Counted from the stretch's first letter, positions 12,366 to 24,930 are shown. The stretch: DNA of 64,000 bases from Osmia lignaria lignaria (GCF_051020975.1 NC_135043.1:10912001-10976000), one strand, 5' to 3'. Notes: generated by a model from the letters alone, not told the origin. Translations and numbers: made by a program.

Positions 12366-12600
12366 AACGCCATCTATACAAAAATGGCGCAAACTACTCA
12401 ACAATTTACCGGTAGGTTTTTTCAACAGGGGAACACTAGCGCCGACTATCGGGAGGCCGCGAAAAGTACTCGACAACTTATCGACTGCAAGAGTATAAAA
12501 TCCTCCGCTTGCAGTCGATAATCTGTCGAGTAGTTTCAGCGGCTTCCTGATAGAGGGCGACAGTGTTTCCCCGTTGGAATACTTTGTAGAACGAAATACG
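12366..12600. repeat. Composite imperfect palindrome, related to the 33.2-kb hairpin element
   Basis: The left part, ACGCCATCTATACAAAAATGG followed by ACTACTCAACAATTTACCG (12366-12412), matches the arm of the element at 33199-33382 with few changes. Nested inside is a second palindrome. Its left arm runs about 12422-12490 (CAGGGGAACACTAGCGCC...CGACTGCAAG) and its right arm about 12507-12577 (CTTGCAGTCGATAA...GTGTTTCCCCG), around a 16-nt loop. The innermost 25 bp match at 23 positions; the outer parts are more diverged. It is locally GC-rich against an AT-rich background. No coding potential is evident. Confidence 0.75.
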
Positions 12601-12742
12601 AAATATTTCGTTTTTTGGCGAAAAAAGGAACTTTTGGGCATTTCCAAGGCTGCTAAATGATCCTACGTTCTCAAATATACAGGTAAAATATCTTCACACT
12701 TGATTTAAAGCTTTAATAGTACACGGAGATCTAATTTCACTT

Positions 12743-12761
12743 GGGGGTGTCTGGGACCCCC
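12743..12761. repeat. Isolated GGGGT...ACCCC palindromic core
   Basis: The sequence GGGGGTGTCTGGGACCCCC differs by one internal base from the core GGGGTGTCAGGGACCCC repeated in the satellite cluster at 27530-28770. The surrounding 60-bp unit is not clearly preserved, so this is either a remnant or an independent copy. Confidence 0.55.
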
Positions 12762-14316
12762 TGAAGGCATGTCCAGTCTTTTGTATTTCTAGTCACTGAC
12801 GAAAATAAGCTGAGAATTTAATTCTGAATAAAATATTAAATTACAAAACAAATAGTTTAACTGTAATTTCTTCGATAATAATAAATTCTTTATTTCTCCC
12901 TTCATTGTATATACATTATTATTTAGTACAAAAAATTTTACACGCATACACAGACACACACATTTATTATTCGCGCCTAATTTTACAAACTGCGTTTGTG
13001 ATTTCCCGGTTTTTGAATATCATCGGTTTAAGTTCAATTTTTCTTTTTCACATCCTAATTGTTTAATTTATTAGGACAAAACGTATCAAAATTTACTGAC
13101 CTAGGGATATTTTTTGTTCGATTCTTTAACGTTTAATATATGTATAATGTTGATGCATATTTCTTATTTTTAAATAACTGCTTTAATTTTCATTTTATAC
13201 ATCATCACAAATCTGTGCCCATATTACTTTCGAATACCTGTGAAACTTATATACAATTACTACCTTCGTCAAATGCTTGTGCTAGCGCCATCTTTTTTTC
13301 CAGGAAATGGGAGTGTGGGCGCGATTATGGATTACTTTTAAATTTAAATTCCATACATCTGATTATTTTCATTTAATTATTAATCTTACGCATAAGTATT
13401 CTAACTGAATCGAATATTGTTTAATAAATTACTTCAGCACGGAGTTTATAAATAATGTGTAATATAACATAATAAATATTATAGAGTAAAACAGGAAGAA
13501 AGTACATAGAGAAAGGTGAATTCAACTAGAAAATACATACATATTATCCTGTACTATTAATTTCATCGATGTAATTAGACTACTAATTAGATAGACTATT
13601 AAATGATCTATTTAAATAGATATTTATGAATAACAAACCAGTTGTATATGTACGAAATCTGTTTAATCTCAGAAAATAATTGATTCAATTAAAAATCAAT
13701 TTCTTTTCTCGAATATTATTATAATGTATCTAATCTAATAATATTCAACATCGTTCTAGTATTATAAAAAGCCATGTAAACGGCAGTAATCAACACTCCT
13801 GATAATGATCATGGACAAATTAAGTAGGTCATAGGGCATGGGAATTTCTTTATACTTGTTTATTGATTTTTGTATCATATTCAATAATTATTTTTAAAAT
13901 TGAGTTTAAAAATCACATTTCTTTTAATTTATGTTTTCAATGAACTTGTTTAACCTTTGAGGGATAAATTAGAACTTAAGTACAATATAATGTAATGCAG
14001 TTATTAATTATAATTAAACATTGCGTATTGTAGTGTTAATAAACAAAGTTTTTCATTAATTCAAACTTAAAAAAGACTGCAACTATGTTTACTCGTGAAA
14101 AGAATCGAACATCATCCGTTCAATATTTTAAAGAAATATAGTTGGCCATCATTGGAATACGACTGGACAAATTCTGGCCAATCAAATTTGGGTAGCATCT
14201 ACACTTTCAAAGATTCTTACTTTACAATTTCACGAGACAAAATCTATGTCTTAAAATTAAGTTTCATTCATTCTATCTTGCACACATTCATACATATTTT
14301 ATGGCTATACAACACC

Positions 14317-14779
14317 TAGAGTTGGACAATTTTTATTCGAATAAGAATCTACGAATAAAGTACTTATTTATTTAGCACTTTATTCATATACGTTCCTTTA
14401 TCAATTTTATTAGAAAACCGTTTATGGAAAATTTATAATATACATATTTTAATTTTGCTGCTTATTAATTGTTCTGGATTGTGCCTTGTTACTAAATTTC
14501 ATAATTAAATTTTTTTTAAATTTAATTTTTATATTTGTTGAACATTCACTCAATTTTGCTTTAAACTGTAATGTTTATTCGAACATCATTTCATTCATTC
14601 AAACAGATCAGTGGATAAACTTAAAAATAAATAAAAAGTTACTTTGGAATCCATTAAAATAATTAGCTATATATTAATAATACATACAATAGTTTTAATA
14701 ACAATAAAATAGTAGATAGTATTAATGATAATAAGGATATAATAATAACAGCAGTTTATTCGAATAATGTCCAACTCTA
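14317..14779. mobile_element. Candidate TA-flanked MITE
   Basis: The two ends are inverted: TAGAGTTGGACAATTTTTAT followed by TCGAATAA on the left, and TTATTCGAATAATGTCCAAC followed by TCTA on the right. They match over about 25 bp with a short gap. If the terminal TA is the duplicated target site, the element is 463 bp bounded by GAGTTGG/CCAACTC, consistent with a Tc1/mariner-type non-autonomous element. The interior is AT-rich and non-coding. Confidence 0.55.
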
Positions 14780-15538
14780 TAGAAAGAATGAAATTACAAT
14801 ATATATGTCTGAAACGCGGGATTTAAGCATTTTTACATGTGCATTAAGAAATATGAGAATGACGAGTCTCTGCGGAAAAGCCAAGTGTTCGTTTGTGATG
14901 CATGCATCTCCATGTATTATAAATACAACAATCATTAAATATCAATGTTTTTCTCTTTATTAGAAATAAAAATTACTAAATAAGAGCTAACTAATTGAAT
15001 AAATAATTGTTAAAATATCAATTACTTATTAATATGAACAACCAGTGTATGTAAATATTGTTCTTATAAAATTTACATATTTCTTTTTTTTCTTTTTTTG
15101 TTTTTTTCAGAAAATCTAATTACACAATTTTTATTATTTGACAGTTTTTTTAATAATATACTGCACATAAAAAATTTAATACAAAATTCAGTCATGTTCT
15201 TTCGTCACGTTTTCAATAACTTGTAAAAAGTAAATGTGTGATTTGAAAAAAAAAAAAAATATATATATATATTAATTTGAAACACTTTTAATGAACACAA
15301 ATTATCCACGTTGATCTCTTCTTACACTTGATATATCTTAACAAAGATCACAAATTCTAACAAATTTCACTAGATGTGAACATAGTAGTAAAACTTGATT
15401 TTTTTAAGAAAAACAAAAAAAAGGAGAATACATTGTTGTGTAAAAATAATGGATCTTCCGTAGAGACACTTACACTTTCTGATGAGAAAAAGGATATCGT
15501 TTATATAAATAATCAATGGTATTCTTAGAAGTTAACCG

Positions 15539-15576
15539 ATCAATCAATCAATCAATCAATCAACCGACCAATCAAT
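15539..15576. repeat. CAAT tetranucleotide microsatellite
   Basis: About six tandem CAAT units followed by degenerate copies, in the 3' flank of PHRF1. Confidence 0.85.
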
Positions 15577-15963
15577 GAATTAATTACGTATTTACAGAGA
15601 ATATAAGATACATCGCATCATCGAAGAGGAGACTAGCTGTCTCGAAGCTCACTCACCGCTTATCGAGCACGACGATCGTCTGAACTACAAAATTGAAGGG
15701 AATTGAACAGACACCTAGCTGACTCGTGATCAACTCCACAAAATTTTTCTATAACAAATAAATTTCAAGTTATTTCAATTGTAACTATGTATCTAATCAA
15801 AATGACGTTAAAGAAAAAAAAAAGATAAACTTTTCTAAATTTACTATTTTAAATTTGCATGTTTTCCCGCGTTTCTGTGTATTTGAAGTGGCTGGAGAAT
15901 ATGACTTTTTGAAAATCTTGAATTAAAAAATGAGAAAAGCATCGAATTATAAAAAAAAAATAC

Positions 15964-18900
15964 TTACGCGGGTTTAGAGGCCTTCGCAGAGGAACTGTCA
16001 GTAGTTTTCTTTTTACTACTTCGGCATTTTCTAACGTAAGCTTCTATTAAATGGGCAATCTTCTTCGGATTGATCTCTCCCGTCTTATTGTGACATATCT
16101 AATGTAAAAACATAAAAACAAATAGCATTTATAAAAATAATCATCTCTCCACCGATCAGAAAAAGTCTCACGGGGTGGCACAGGGATAAGAGGGGGTACT
16201 GCCACACATCGACTGACCCCCTAATCTTACACGAGCCTAATTAGTACAGAGTACTTCTAACATATACGTATACATATTCTACAATAACGTAATGAATATT
16301 TATATTTTTTACCTTGGGTACTGCTTTACGCATAATATCCTTGTACTCTTCTTTTGTAACATGTTTCTTTGTATAATGGGGCTTCAGGACCAATTTCACT
16401 TCTTCCACCACTCGTTCTTGACGATTTAATTTCTTTAGGAACTACATAAAAATACAAAATAATTTAAAGTAAACTTTGAATGATTTCTAAGCATAAGTGA
16501 ATGATGATTATATTATAGAAAAACGTAAAAATATTTTAGAACTGAAATTATGATAAATTTGTATGAAAACCAAACCTTATCCTTGACTTGCATTTCCACG
16601 GCAGAACTTGGAAGATCATCTAATATCTGAAGCTGATTCTCATCCATTCTAACACCTACTTTAGGATTCGTGGACTTTTTCTTTTTATCCTTTTCAGACT
16701 TCTTTGTTTTACTTGGTTTGCTAGTAGCAGTCTTTGTAACCGGCGCAGCACCAAACAGTGCATCAAAAGCATCCTTCTTTTCGGCAGTTTTTGTTGTTTT
16801 CGAACTGCTATTTTTCGTAGTCTGAGAACTACTAACAGGTCCTGTTCCACCACCGCCTGCTGTTCCAGCTCCAGGTGAATTATTATAATTCGTAGGACTT
16901 GGTGGATCAAACATACCATCGCTAAGAGTTGATCCAGGGGAATAAGGAGAAGACATATCCACATTGTCTGTAGTTTCCGTACCTGCATCATTCCCATTCT
17001 GTCCATTTGTTTTTGTTGTCTGTCCGGATTTTGAACCTCTTTGTTTTCCAGCATTCGTGAACCCCGTAGATGCTTGAGAACGATCTCCTGAACGCTGCTT
17101 CTGCTGATTACTCGGTGAGATTCTATTTGGCTGTAACAAATTACGTTGACTATTGTTTGAATTTGACGTATTAAATACACCACTTCTTTGCACTGCTGCA
17201 GCTACCGTAGCTAGTACAGGATTCATCACTGCAAAAGGATTACTCTGATTCTGTACATTCTGTTGTTGGTTCTGTTGTGGCTCTAGATTCCCAGTCGAAA
17301 CAGCAATGTCCTTATTATTATCATTTTCATTCGCATCATCTCTCTGCGGAGAAGCTCTCTTGATGGTCACCATAGAAATAATCTTAGGTTTCTCCAGTTG
17401 CTTCTCTTGACTCTGTCTCTCCTGGGGCATTTGTATATTTTCCTCTTCGATATCAAGAATATTTCCATCCACAGAATCATGTTTTCTTGGAGACCTTCTT
17501 CTTTCATCGCTGGAATTTGCTTCCTGACTGGCATCAGGTGTTGGCGATCTAGATTTTGTTGGATCAAATGGATCGTAAGCGTCTGGACTAGTAGGAGGAG
17601 AAGTCGGAGGCTCAGGAGGAGTGTTTGGTCCAATTTTCAATCTTAATTCCAACTCCTCTTGCGCTCTCATTTCTAACTCTTCTTCAACTCTCTCATCCAT
17701 CTCTTCTTCTTCCTCCTCGTCTAATAATGGATTTAACATGGATGGTCTTAAGTTATTAGTTTGTTTATTTATTGAGAATTTTATCTGTGGCTCAGGGGGC
17801 GTCTTAGGACCTTGAGAAACAAATTGTTCTCGTGGAGGAGAATTCTGAGAAGGTTGACATTGATCCGGTGTAGTTTGTTGAATTTGTTTGTCATCATCAT
17901 CGCTGAGAACTATCACATCTCTTGGCGATGGAGTCTGTTCTCTGAACGGAGACTGGTCCAAATCAATCACAGCTACTGGTTTCTTTGTCGCTGCTATTTC
18001 AGCAGCTTTTGATTTCTTCTTTTTATCCTTTTTAGGTTTCGGGGATTTGGAACGTTTATCCTTTGATTTTTCTTTCTTTGAACGCTTCGGAGGATCTGCT
18101 TGTAGAGATTCTCTACGACGTCTTTTTAAAGGAGGAATCAAAGGAATTGTTTCTGGAAGTTCTGGAACCCCTGGCTGATCATTTTCATTATCTTTGTTGA
18201 AACATACGCTGACCAAAATATTATCCCCGCTAGCAAACACCTCCTTCGATGGCGGCGGAGTTCTATTCCTCTTTCCTTTTCTCTTCTTTTCATCCTTCCC
18301 TTTCTTACTTTCCTTTCTCCTTTCCTTTTTCTTCTTTTTAATTGCTTCCTTATTTGTTAGAATAACAGTTAAATTTTTGGGAGGAACTGCAACATTCTCC
18401 AGCATCGGGGACCACTCTCTAGATGCAATTGCATCCTGTGGTACGTGAGGCGGTGTTTTTGATCTTGATCTTGACCACGATGGCGTCCATTGAGCACTCC
18501 AGGACTCCCTTTCCTCTCTTTCTCTCGAGAAATCTTGCTCCACTATTTTATCAACTTGCTCCCAATTTCTGGAACAAGATCCTCCTTTCGATCTTGATCT
18601 ACTTTGCGCCTTTCGCTTCGAATGTTTCCTTTCTTTCGATTTTGAAGATTTTCTGGGTGACTTTGACCGGGATCTCTTTCGATTCCTTGATCTACTTCTA
18701 GATTTATATTTTTTCTTATCCTTACGTCTGTCACGGGATCTAGACAAGGATCTTCTGGATCTTGATAGAGATCTTCTCTGTCTGGATCTTGAAAGGGATC
18801 TTCTAGACCTTGAGATTGATCTTCTGGATCTCCTTCTTGACAGAGATCTCTTTTTCCTGGAAACTGATCTGGATCTTCTTCTAGAAAGGGATCGTTTCCT

Positions 18901-21900
18901 TGAAGGAGATCTCTTTCTGGAAGTTGATCTCCTTTTGGGCGATTTACGTCGCCCTCTGGAAAGGGATCTTCTTCTGGAAAGAGATTTCGAGTATGATCTA
19001 CGATCTCTTGACCAGGATCTTTGCAATCTTGTTCTGGATCTACTTCTGGATCGCAGTTTCGAATATGATCTGGAACGCTTGGATGAACAGCTTCTAGATC
19101 TACTTCTCTGTCTCGATTTCTCTCTAATATCCCTTCCATATTCATCTTTTCTTGGTCTCGAAGGCCTTTCCGCAACTATTTTCCTAACATCATACCTAGG
19201 CAATTCTTTCCTTTTTTCTTTTTTCTTAACCACTTCCTTCTTCTTCTTCGGTTTCTCTTTCTCCTTTGATTTTGATCGCTTTTCTTTATCCCTATAAGAT
19301 CTCTCTTTTGTACTCTTTGAAAGCTTTTTCCATGCTACTTGGTTCTCCGAAGCAATATTTTCTTTGTTCTTTTCTGTCTCCTTATTCTTTTCCTTCTTTT
19401 CCTTCTTCTTACGTTTTTTATCGTCCTCTTTATCAGTTTCTGCTTTCTCACCATCTATTGTACTTTTCTCTTCGACGATCTCTCCATCCTCCATTTCTTT
19501 CTCCTTCCGTAGACTCAGTAAAGTGAGTTCATCTTCAAAATTAATTGCTTCATCCGTCTCTGAAATTGCTTCTGTGCCTAAAGCGTTATAGTCTACAGGA
19601 GTTCTACAGCTATCCAAGTCATCAGGTTTATCCTTTGTTGGAGTGATCGGTTCTAACCCGCTTTCAATTTGTGATAATTGTTCGGAAGAGGATTTTGATT
19701 CTCTTAGAGGAAGTTCATCTTTACAAGGGGTGTAAGCTCCATCAGATTCCCATATTTGTTTAGTATCTTCTTCGATTGGGCTTTTCTTATCCGATTTGTC
19801 TTTCTCGATAGGGAATCTTCCCATTGAAATTTCTTCCTCCTCCTCCTCCTCCTCTTCTTCTTCGTCCTCTTCGTCCTCCTCATCGTCGTCTTCGTCTTCA
19901 TCCTCTTCTTCTTCTTCTTCTTCTTCTTCTTCTTCTTCTTCTTCTTCAATATGACACTTTTCTTTGTCATCTTTTTCACTCTCCAAATCATCAAGATCTT
20001 TGATTTTTGCATCATCATGCTTCTCTTCCATTTTTGAAATCTTTGTTGAACTTTCTTCATCAAGTGTTAGTGTCTTGTGAAGTTCAGAATCATCTTCTTC
20101 TGATACGTATTCACTGTTTAATTTGTTCCTTATATTTTTTGGAGATAACTCAATTATTTCTGCTGAAACGACTCCGTTGGAACTAGTTTCTATGGTGTCG
20201 GCTTTAGATACTTCTGGCCACTCTTTTTCCGTTTGTTCCTCGTTTATGTCTTTTTCCTGGAAGTCAGAGACATTGGCTACGGATAAAGGTTTTTCTATAT
20301 CTCTTTCTTCTTTCTCTTCTTCTTCATCATCATCATCATCTTCATCTTCTTCTTCTTCTTCTTCTTCTTCGTCATCTTCTTCTTCTTCCTCCTTTGATGC
20401 CATTTCTTCTTCATATTTACTTTTGGCAATTTTCTTACGTTCTTCTTCACGATCAACTGACGTTTCTTCCTCTTTTGCTTGCTGTAACAACAATATTAAG
20501 TTGAGGTATTCATAATTAAAATTGATCGTAAGGGTAAGTTGCTGTCAGAGGTGAAAGCTAAAATTCTGATATTATTCCAGCTCTACTTACCTCAGCTTCT
20601 TTCTTCTTCTCCTCATCACTGTCCTTCTCTTCCTCTTGTAATCCTAACAACCTATTATTAATCTTTAACTTAGTACCAATTTTGAATGTAATTTTCCCTC
20701 TACTATCATGAGAAATTTTCTTTGGTGGAATTTTACTCAAAGTCTGCCTTTCCTTCCGTAAAGCTTCGACGTATGGATCCGAGGGTTCTGGAATGTCAGC
20801 AAGATCGCATGCCTGAACATCGCCAACAATGACATCATCGTCATCTGGAATCGAAGGTGGTAACGGCGGTGGTTCAAGAGGACCAATTTGCTGGGATAAT
20901 TGTTGTTCAGTATGTCGTGCTACATCCATTGTCTGGGAGGAATAAATCGAGAAATTTGGACAGTCTGCTTGAGAATCCTCTTCTTCTTCATCGTCGTAAG
21001 CTGATAAGCGAAACGATGTATCTACTTCAGGTTGTGGAACACTTTTCAAAGTCTGACTTTCTGTCTTTGCTTCTGTAACTTCTTCGTTCTTCTTCGTTTC
21101 ACTATCACTATCACTGTCCACAGAGAAAGGATCGTACTTATCGTTTTTTGGAGTATCTTCTTTCTGAGTATCATCAATAACTAATTCCTGATCACTGTCT
21201 TTGTCACTTCTGGAATTCTCTTCAAAATCTAGAAGACCCGATGGTGGTTCAGGAGGTGGTAATAAAGCCATGGAACCATTTTGTTGGTCCTGGAGTTCTC
21301 CATCGGATTTTGTTGTTTCAATGTCACAATAAATATCACAATCCTCCTCCTGTCTGACCGAAGTATTTTCATTGTCTTGCGACTGATGCTCTGCGGACTC
21401 ATTTCTGGGAGTATCTTCTGGTAAATTTGCTGGCATATTGTTTTGAGAACGCTCAACAGAAACTTGGGGAGATCTAGGCCGACCAAACCTTTCAGGGAAG
21501 GAATGATGTTCAAAACCTTCACCGAAAGTAAAGGGAGGTCTTCCTGGAGGCATGAAACGGAATCTGTGAATTTGATAAAATATGATTAAAATTTCTTGTA
21601 TGATTTTAATAAATCATAAGAGTGAACGTATAGTTAATACCTTTCATTCCGAAAGTGTTGTGGATTACGATTTCTAAACGGAGGATTACCTCCAAACATC
21701 GGAGGGCCACAATGTTCAAAATTTGGATTAAAAAATGCAGGTGGACCGAAATCTCTCCCAAAATTACCTCCACTCCCTCCGTAACCGTGTCTTCCGCTTC
21801 CAGGTAGAGTATCTCTTCCATAATTTTGTCCTCCGTGATTATGCCTTGTGTTATCTCTGTAACCACCTCTGAAATTTCCTCTGTTCCCTCCCCCACAAGG

Positions 21901-24900
21901 ATTGTTATACATTGGAGCTTGTGTAATTAACTCTGGATTGATTCCAGATATTTCTAACGGTGCATCAGTTCTAGAAATTCTGTCTTCTATAATAGAAACT
22001 GTTTCTTCCGTTTTAGAAGCGTTTCTTTCTTCTTTTTTCAGATCATCAGAATTTTCTTGTTTTTCACTTACAACAAGTCCATCGGCTTTCAATGTTGCAT
22101 TGTTATTTTTTGAATGCCAAATTTCTTGATTACTTAGAATACTTGTTACAAGATCAATTTGTGATTGTTGAGGATTAGCAATACTTTTCAGATGCAGGTG
22201 TCTTCGAGTTGAGATCACAGAACGTCTTTGAATGGTTATTGTAGGACCAACACTTGCACGATAGTCTTCACTGTCTGATCTACAAACAGTAGATTTTAAA
22301 AATTTAATCAATTCTTATTTATTATGTTAATTTGTTAGTATGCAAATATTTAATTTCATTACTTAATTAATTATTGTTAATTAAAATGAATATTATGATT
22401 AATGAGTAGAATTTATGAGATTATGAAATTTATAGGCGATGGGAATACCGAGTAAATTTTATGTACCATATTCAATTATTTAATGAAAAATATAATACTG
22501 CATTTACCCTGGAGGACTGTAATCCAAATTTAAACCATCTCCAAATAAACTAAGCCTTGAAATTCCAGCATTATATCTAGAAATAGTCAACGCGGATCTT
22601 TCCGTTAAAACTGTACGGTTTTTAATACTAGGCAATAAAGCGGGAACACCTTTAACTGGCTTACAAATACCCAAAGAAGCTGCTAGTCTTTTTTTGGTAT
22701 TAGCTAAAACACTGGACACAGTTCTAGCTTGCCTTCTGAACCGTCTCCTCTATAAAAAGAAAAGACGTATTTTTATTTTATTTTATTTGAGAAGGTAAAT
22801 ATAAATACAACACTCATTTGTTTCTTTTTGTAGCAAAAATTTTTTATCTTATTAATTTTTCAGAAAGGAATATTAAAATACCTTTCTTCGTTTTGTTTTT
22901 CTTTTTCTTGGCCCAACTGAAGCCACTTTCACATACGTTACAATCTCTTCTTCCTCTCCATTTTCATTACGCTCTGTAATTCTAACTTCTCTTAATAATG
23001 TGCCACCACGATCAGCAACTTTCTTAGATCTTCTAGATTTTCTCGAACGTCTACTTCCAGACTTTCTGCTCCCACTCTTTTTTGAATTACTTCCAAACTT
23101 CTTACCGCTACTTTTTCTTCTGGTCTTTTTGTTATCAGAACCTTCAGTGTTACTTTTATTACCAAGTCTTCTTTGTGATTTGCCGGATATACTTTCATCG
23201 CTAGAATCACTTGAACTGCTTCTGTATTTTCGAGATTTGTGTGATTTTCTAGAATGTTTGTTCGAACAATTCTGGTCTCTAGAATTGGAGGTATTACTCG
23301 GAGAACGACTTTGACTATTATCTCCAAAAGACTCTAAACCCGATGAAGTAGAAGGTTGGTTTGGATCAAATGTTAGTTGATGATGAGTTATTTGCAAATT
23401 ATCGTCCACTCTGTTTCTCCTGAAATATCATACATTGTAATGTACATTAAAGGAAGGGAAATAAGTGAAATTTAACCCTTTTGTGAACATCTGAAATTCT
23501 ACATAGATGCTTAATGAAAAGGGTTAAATTACATTTTTTGAAATTTTATTAATACCTGCGAATAATAGCTCTAACACGTTCTGTATGTCTAGTACGAGGT
23601 ATAATTCTCCGGTGAGAATCTTGAAGCATATTGGTACGAGATCTTCCATAAGAAACACCAAGTCTACGTGCTTCTTCCATCAAATCTGAGATTTCATCCA
23701 TATCAATTTCCACCTAGAATTGAACATTAAAGTAAATATATGAAGTTTCAGCAAAATCATAAAATAAAGTCGTACAGTAAAAATCTTACAGCTTCTGCAT
23801 CACTCTGACTATTGTGCGAACACTCTGGACAAAACCATTCTTCCACAGGAACTTCATTCAGTGGAGGATTCAAACACTCCAAGTGGTAACCACAATCGCA
23901 ACCATCGCAAAGAAGCATACGGTCTTCCCTATCACTTTGATGACACACTTCACAAAATGTAAGATCATCTAGACTCTCTTCTTCACGGGGAGTTACTTCC
24001 ACTGGAACACATTTTATGATCTACAAGAACAAAAGAAATTGATATTAATATCAGTTTTGTAAATAATTTTATAATCTTAATATAGTACAACATACTTGAC
24101 CACCAGGTTTATCTCTAACGTGAATTACTGCAAAAATTTGTCGATCTACAGGACATGTATTTATATTTTTACTCCACTCAATTAAACACTCCAAACAAAA
24201 ACAATGTTCACAGCTAGAAGGAGTGCCTAATTGCTGTTTTCTAAAGGGAAGTAGACAAATTGGGCATCTCTCTAATTGTTCATCGTTACTGTCTGAATCT
24301 GTTTCTGATACAATTTTTGGTGGTTTCTTGGATCTTGATTTGCCTAGCAACTTTCGTCTAACAAGAGATCTTTTTTCTAACTCTGAACTGCTACAGTCTG
24401 ATTGTGATTCTAAAGTTCCACTAGTTTCTTCTGAAAAGATTAATGTAGTAGATTTAATCATCGCTTGTTAGTAGTAAATTTACAGATCTTTAATTAATAA
24501 ATATTCATCAACTAACCAGATTGTTTAGATTTATCAGAGTCTGAACTGTTGGTTTCATAATTTGTTTCATCATCTATAACGACCCTCTGCAAAATAAAAC
24601 CATTTCTGAATTAATATCACACTTTACAAAATCATTAAAAATATGGTTAACAAAATTTACATGGCTCTGTCTTCGAAGAGAGGGTCTTTGAATATCACTG
24701 TCCTCATCGCTAGTTTCACCTTCACTGATAACTTTCTGCAAATGTAGGATGAATGATTAATTACAACATTAAATTCAAAATCATTTATATATATTAAATG
24801 AAATTATACATACAGAGGTCTTTTTCCTTCGACGAGATTGCACTATAGATTCATCGCTATCATTACTATCGTGTATGACAAATTTTCTCCGTTTGCCGGA

Positions 24901-24930
24901 CTGAGGGATTTGATCGTTATCACTAGACAT
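15964..24930 (-). CDS. PHRF1: PHD and RING finger domain-containing protein 1
   Basis: Exons in transcript order: 24930-24814, 24735-24661, 24586-24517, 24430-24096, 24020-23790, 23713-23556, 23419-22882, 22749-22508, 22279-21641, 21563-20591, 20481-16576, 16441-16313, 16098-15964. Total 2515 residues. Seen: a Ser/Asp-rich N-terminus; a RING at residues 143-183 (CPIC, CEHCFCLEC, then CPVD, so the last metal ligand would be Asp); a PHD finger at about 222-268 (CEVC, LLCDGCDCGYHLEC, EEWFCPEC); a KRK/RRK-rich block; Gly-rich and acidic segments; and a 3.9-kb exon with Glu tracts, long Arg-Ser repeats (18.6-19.1 kb) and Pro-rich motifs. The C-terminal helical domain (VKLVLKPHYTKKHVTKEEYK through KIAHLIEAYVRKC) is the SRI-like domain that in this family binds the RNA polymerase II CTD. 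By family it links transcription, splicing and ubiquitination. The stop codon overlaps a donor consensus (see findings). A 5' UTR intron is likely upstream of the ATG. Confidence 0.93.
16099..16312 (-). other. PHRF1 intron with a GC-rich patch
   Basis: Between the last two coding exons, about 16158-16215 is strikingly GC-rich compared with other introns here. It can pair GGGGTGGCA with TGCCAC...CCCC. It is not a copy of any repeat defined elsewhere in this window. Confidence 0.4.
19844..19950. repeat. In-frame GAA/GAG microsatellite in PHRF1 (poly-Glu)
   Basis: TCC/TCT/TTC triplets on the plus strand encode a Glu/Asp tract on the minus strand, including a pure TTC run of about 46 nt (19903-19948). 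A second acidic tract is at about 20318-20395. Both keep the PHRF1 frame open and are likely length-polymorphic. The opposite strand gives spurious poly-Ser ORFs. Confidence 0.9.
23469..23530 (-). repeat. Intronic hairpin in PHRF1
   Basis: AATTTAACCCTTTT (23469-23482) and AAAAGGGTTAAATT (23517-23530) are perfect 14-bp inverted repeats inside the 136-bp intron 23557-23418. An inner CATCT/AGATG pair extends the stem. The 62-nt hairpin occupies nearly half of the intron. Confidence 0.7.

Larger units (their letters stand above)
11892..15963. other. Gene-poor interval between TRNT1 and PHRF1
   Basis: About 4 kb with no supported coding exon. It holds the TRNT1 promoter side (11892-12270), a composite palindromic repeat (12366-12600), an isolated GGGGT...ACCCC core (12743-12761), a candidate TA-flanked MITE (14317-14779), a CAAT microsatellite and, near its right end, the PHRF1 3' UTR. 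A fragment resembling the palindrome family occurs at about 13281-13312 (AGCGCCATCT...AAATGG). ORFs at 13140-13376 and 14095-14319 have no protein-like conservation that I recognise. Confidence 0.5.

Noticed and set aside
13140..14319. ORFs of 78 and 74 codons between TRNT1 and PHRF1
   Set aside because: Cys/Phe/Ile-rich products of AT-rich DNA; the second runs into the left end of a MITE-like element.
20123..20515. Plus-strand Ser-rich ORFs opposite PHRF1 (17621-20515)
   Set aside because: They are the complement of Glu/Arg-Ser tracts of PHRF1 and have no independent support.
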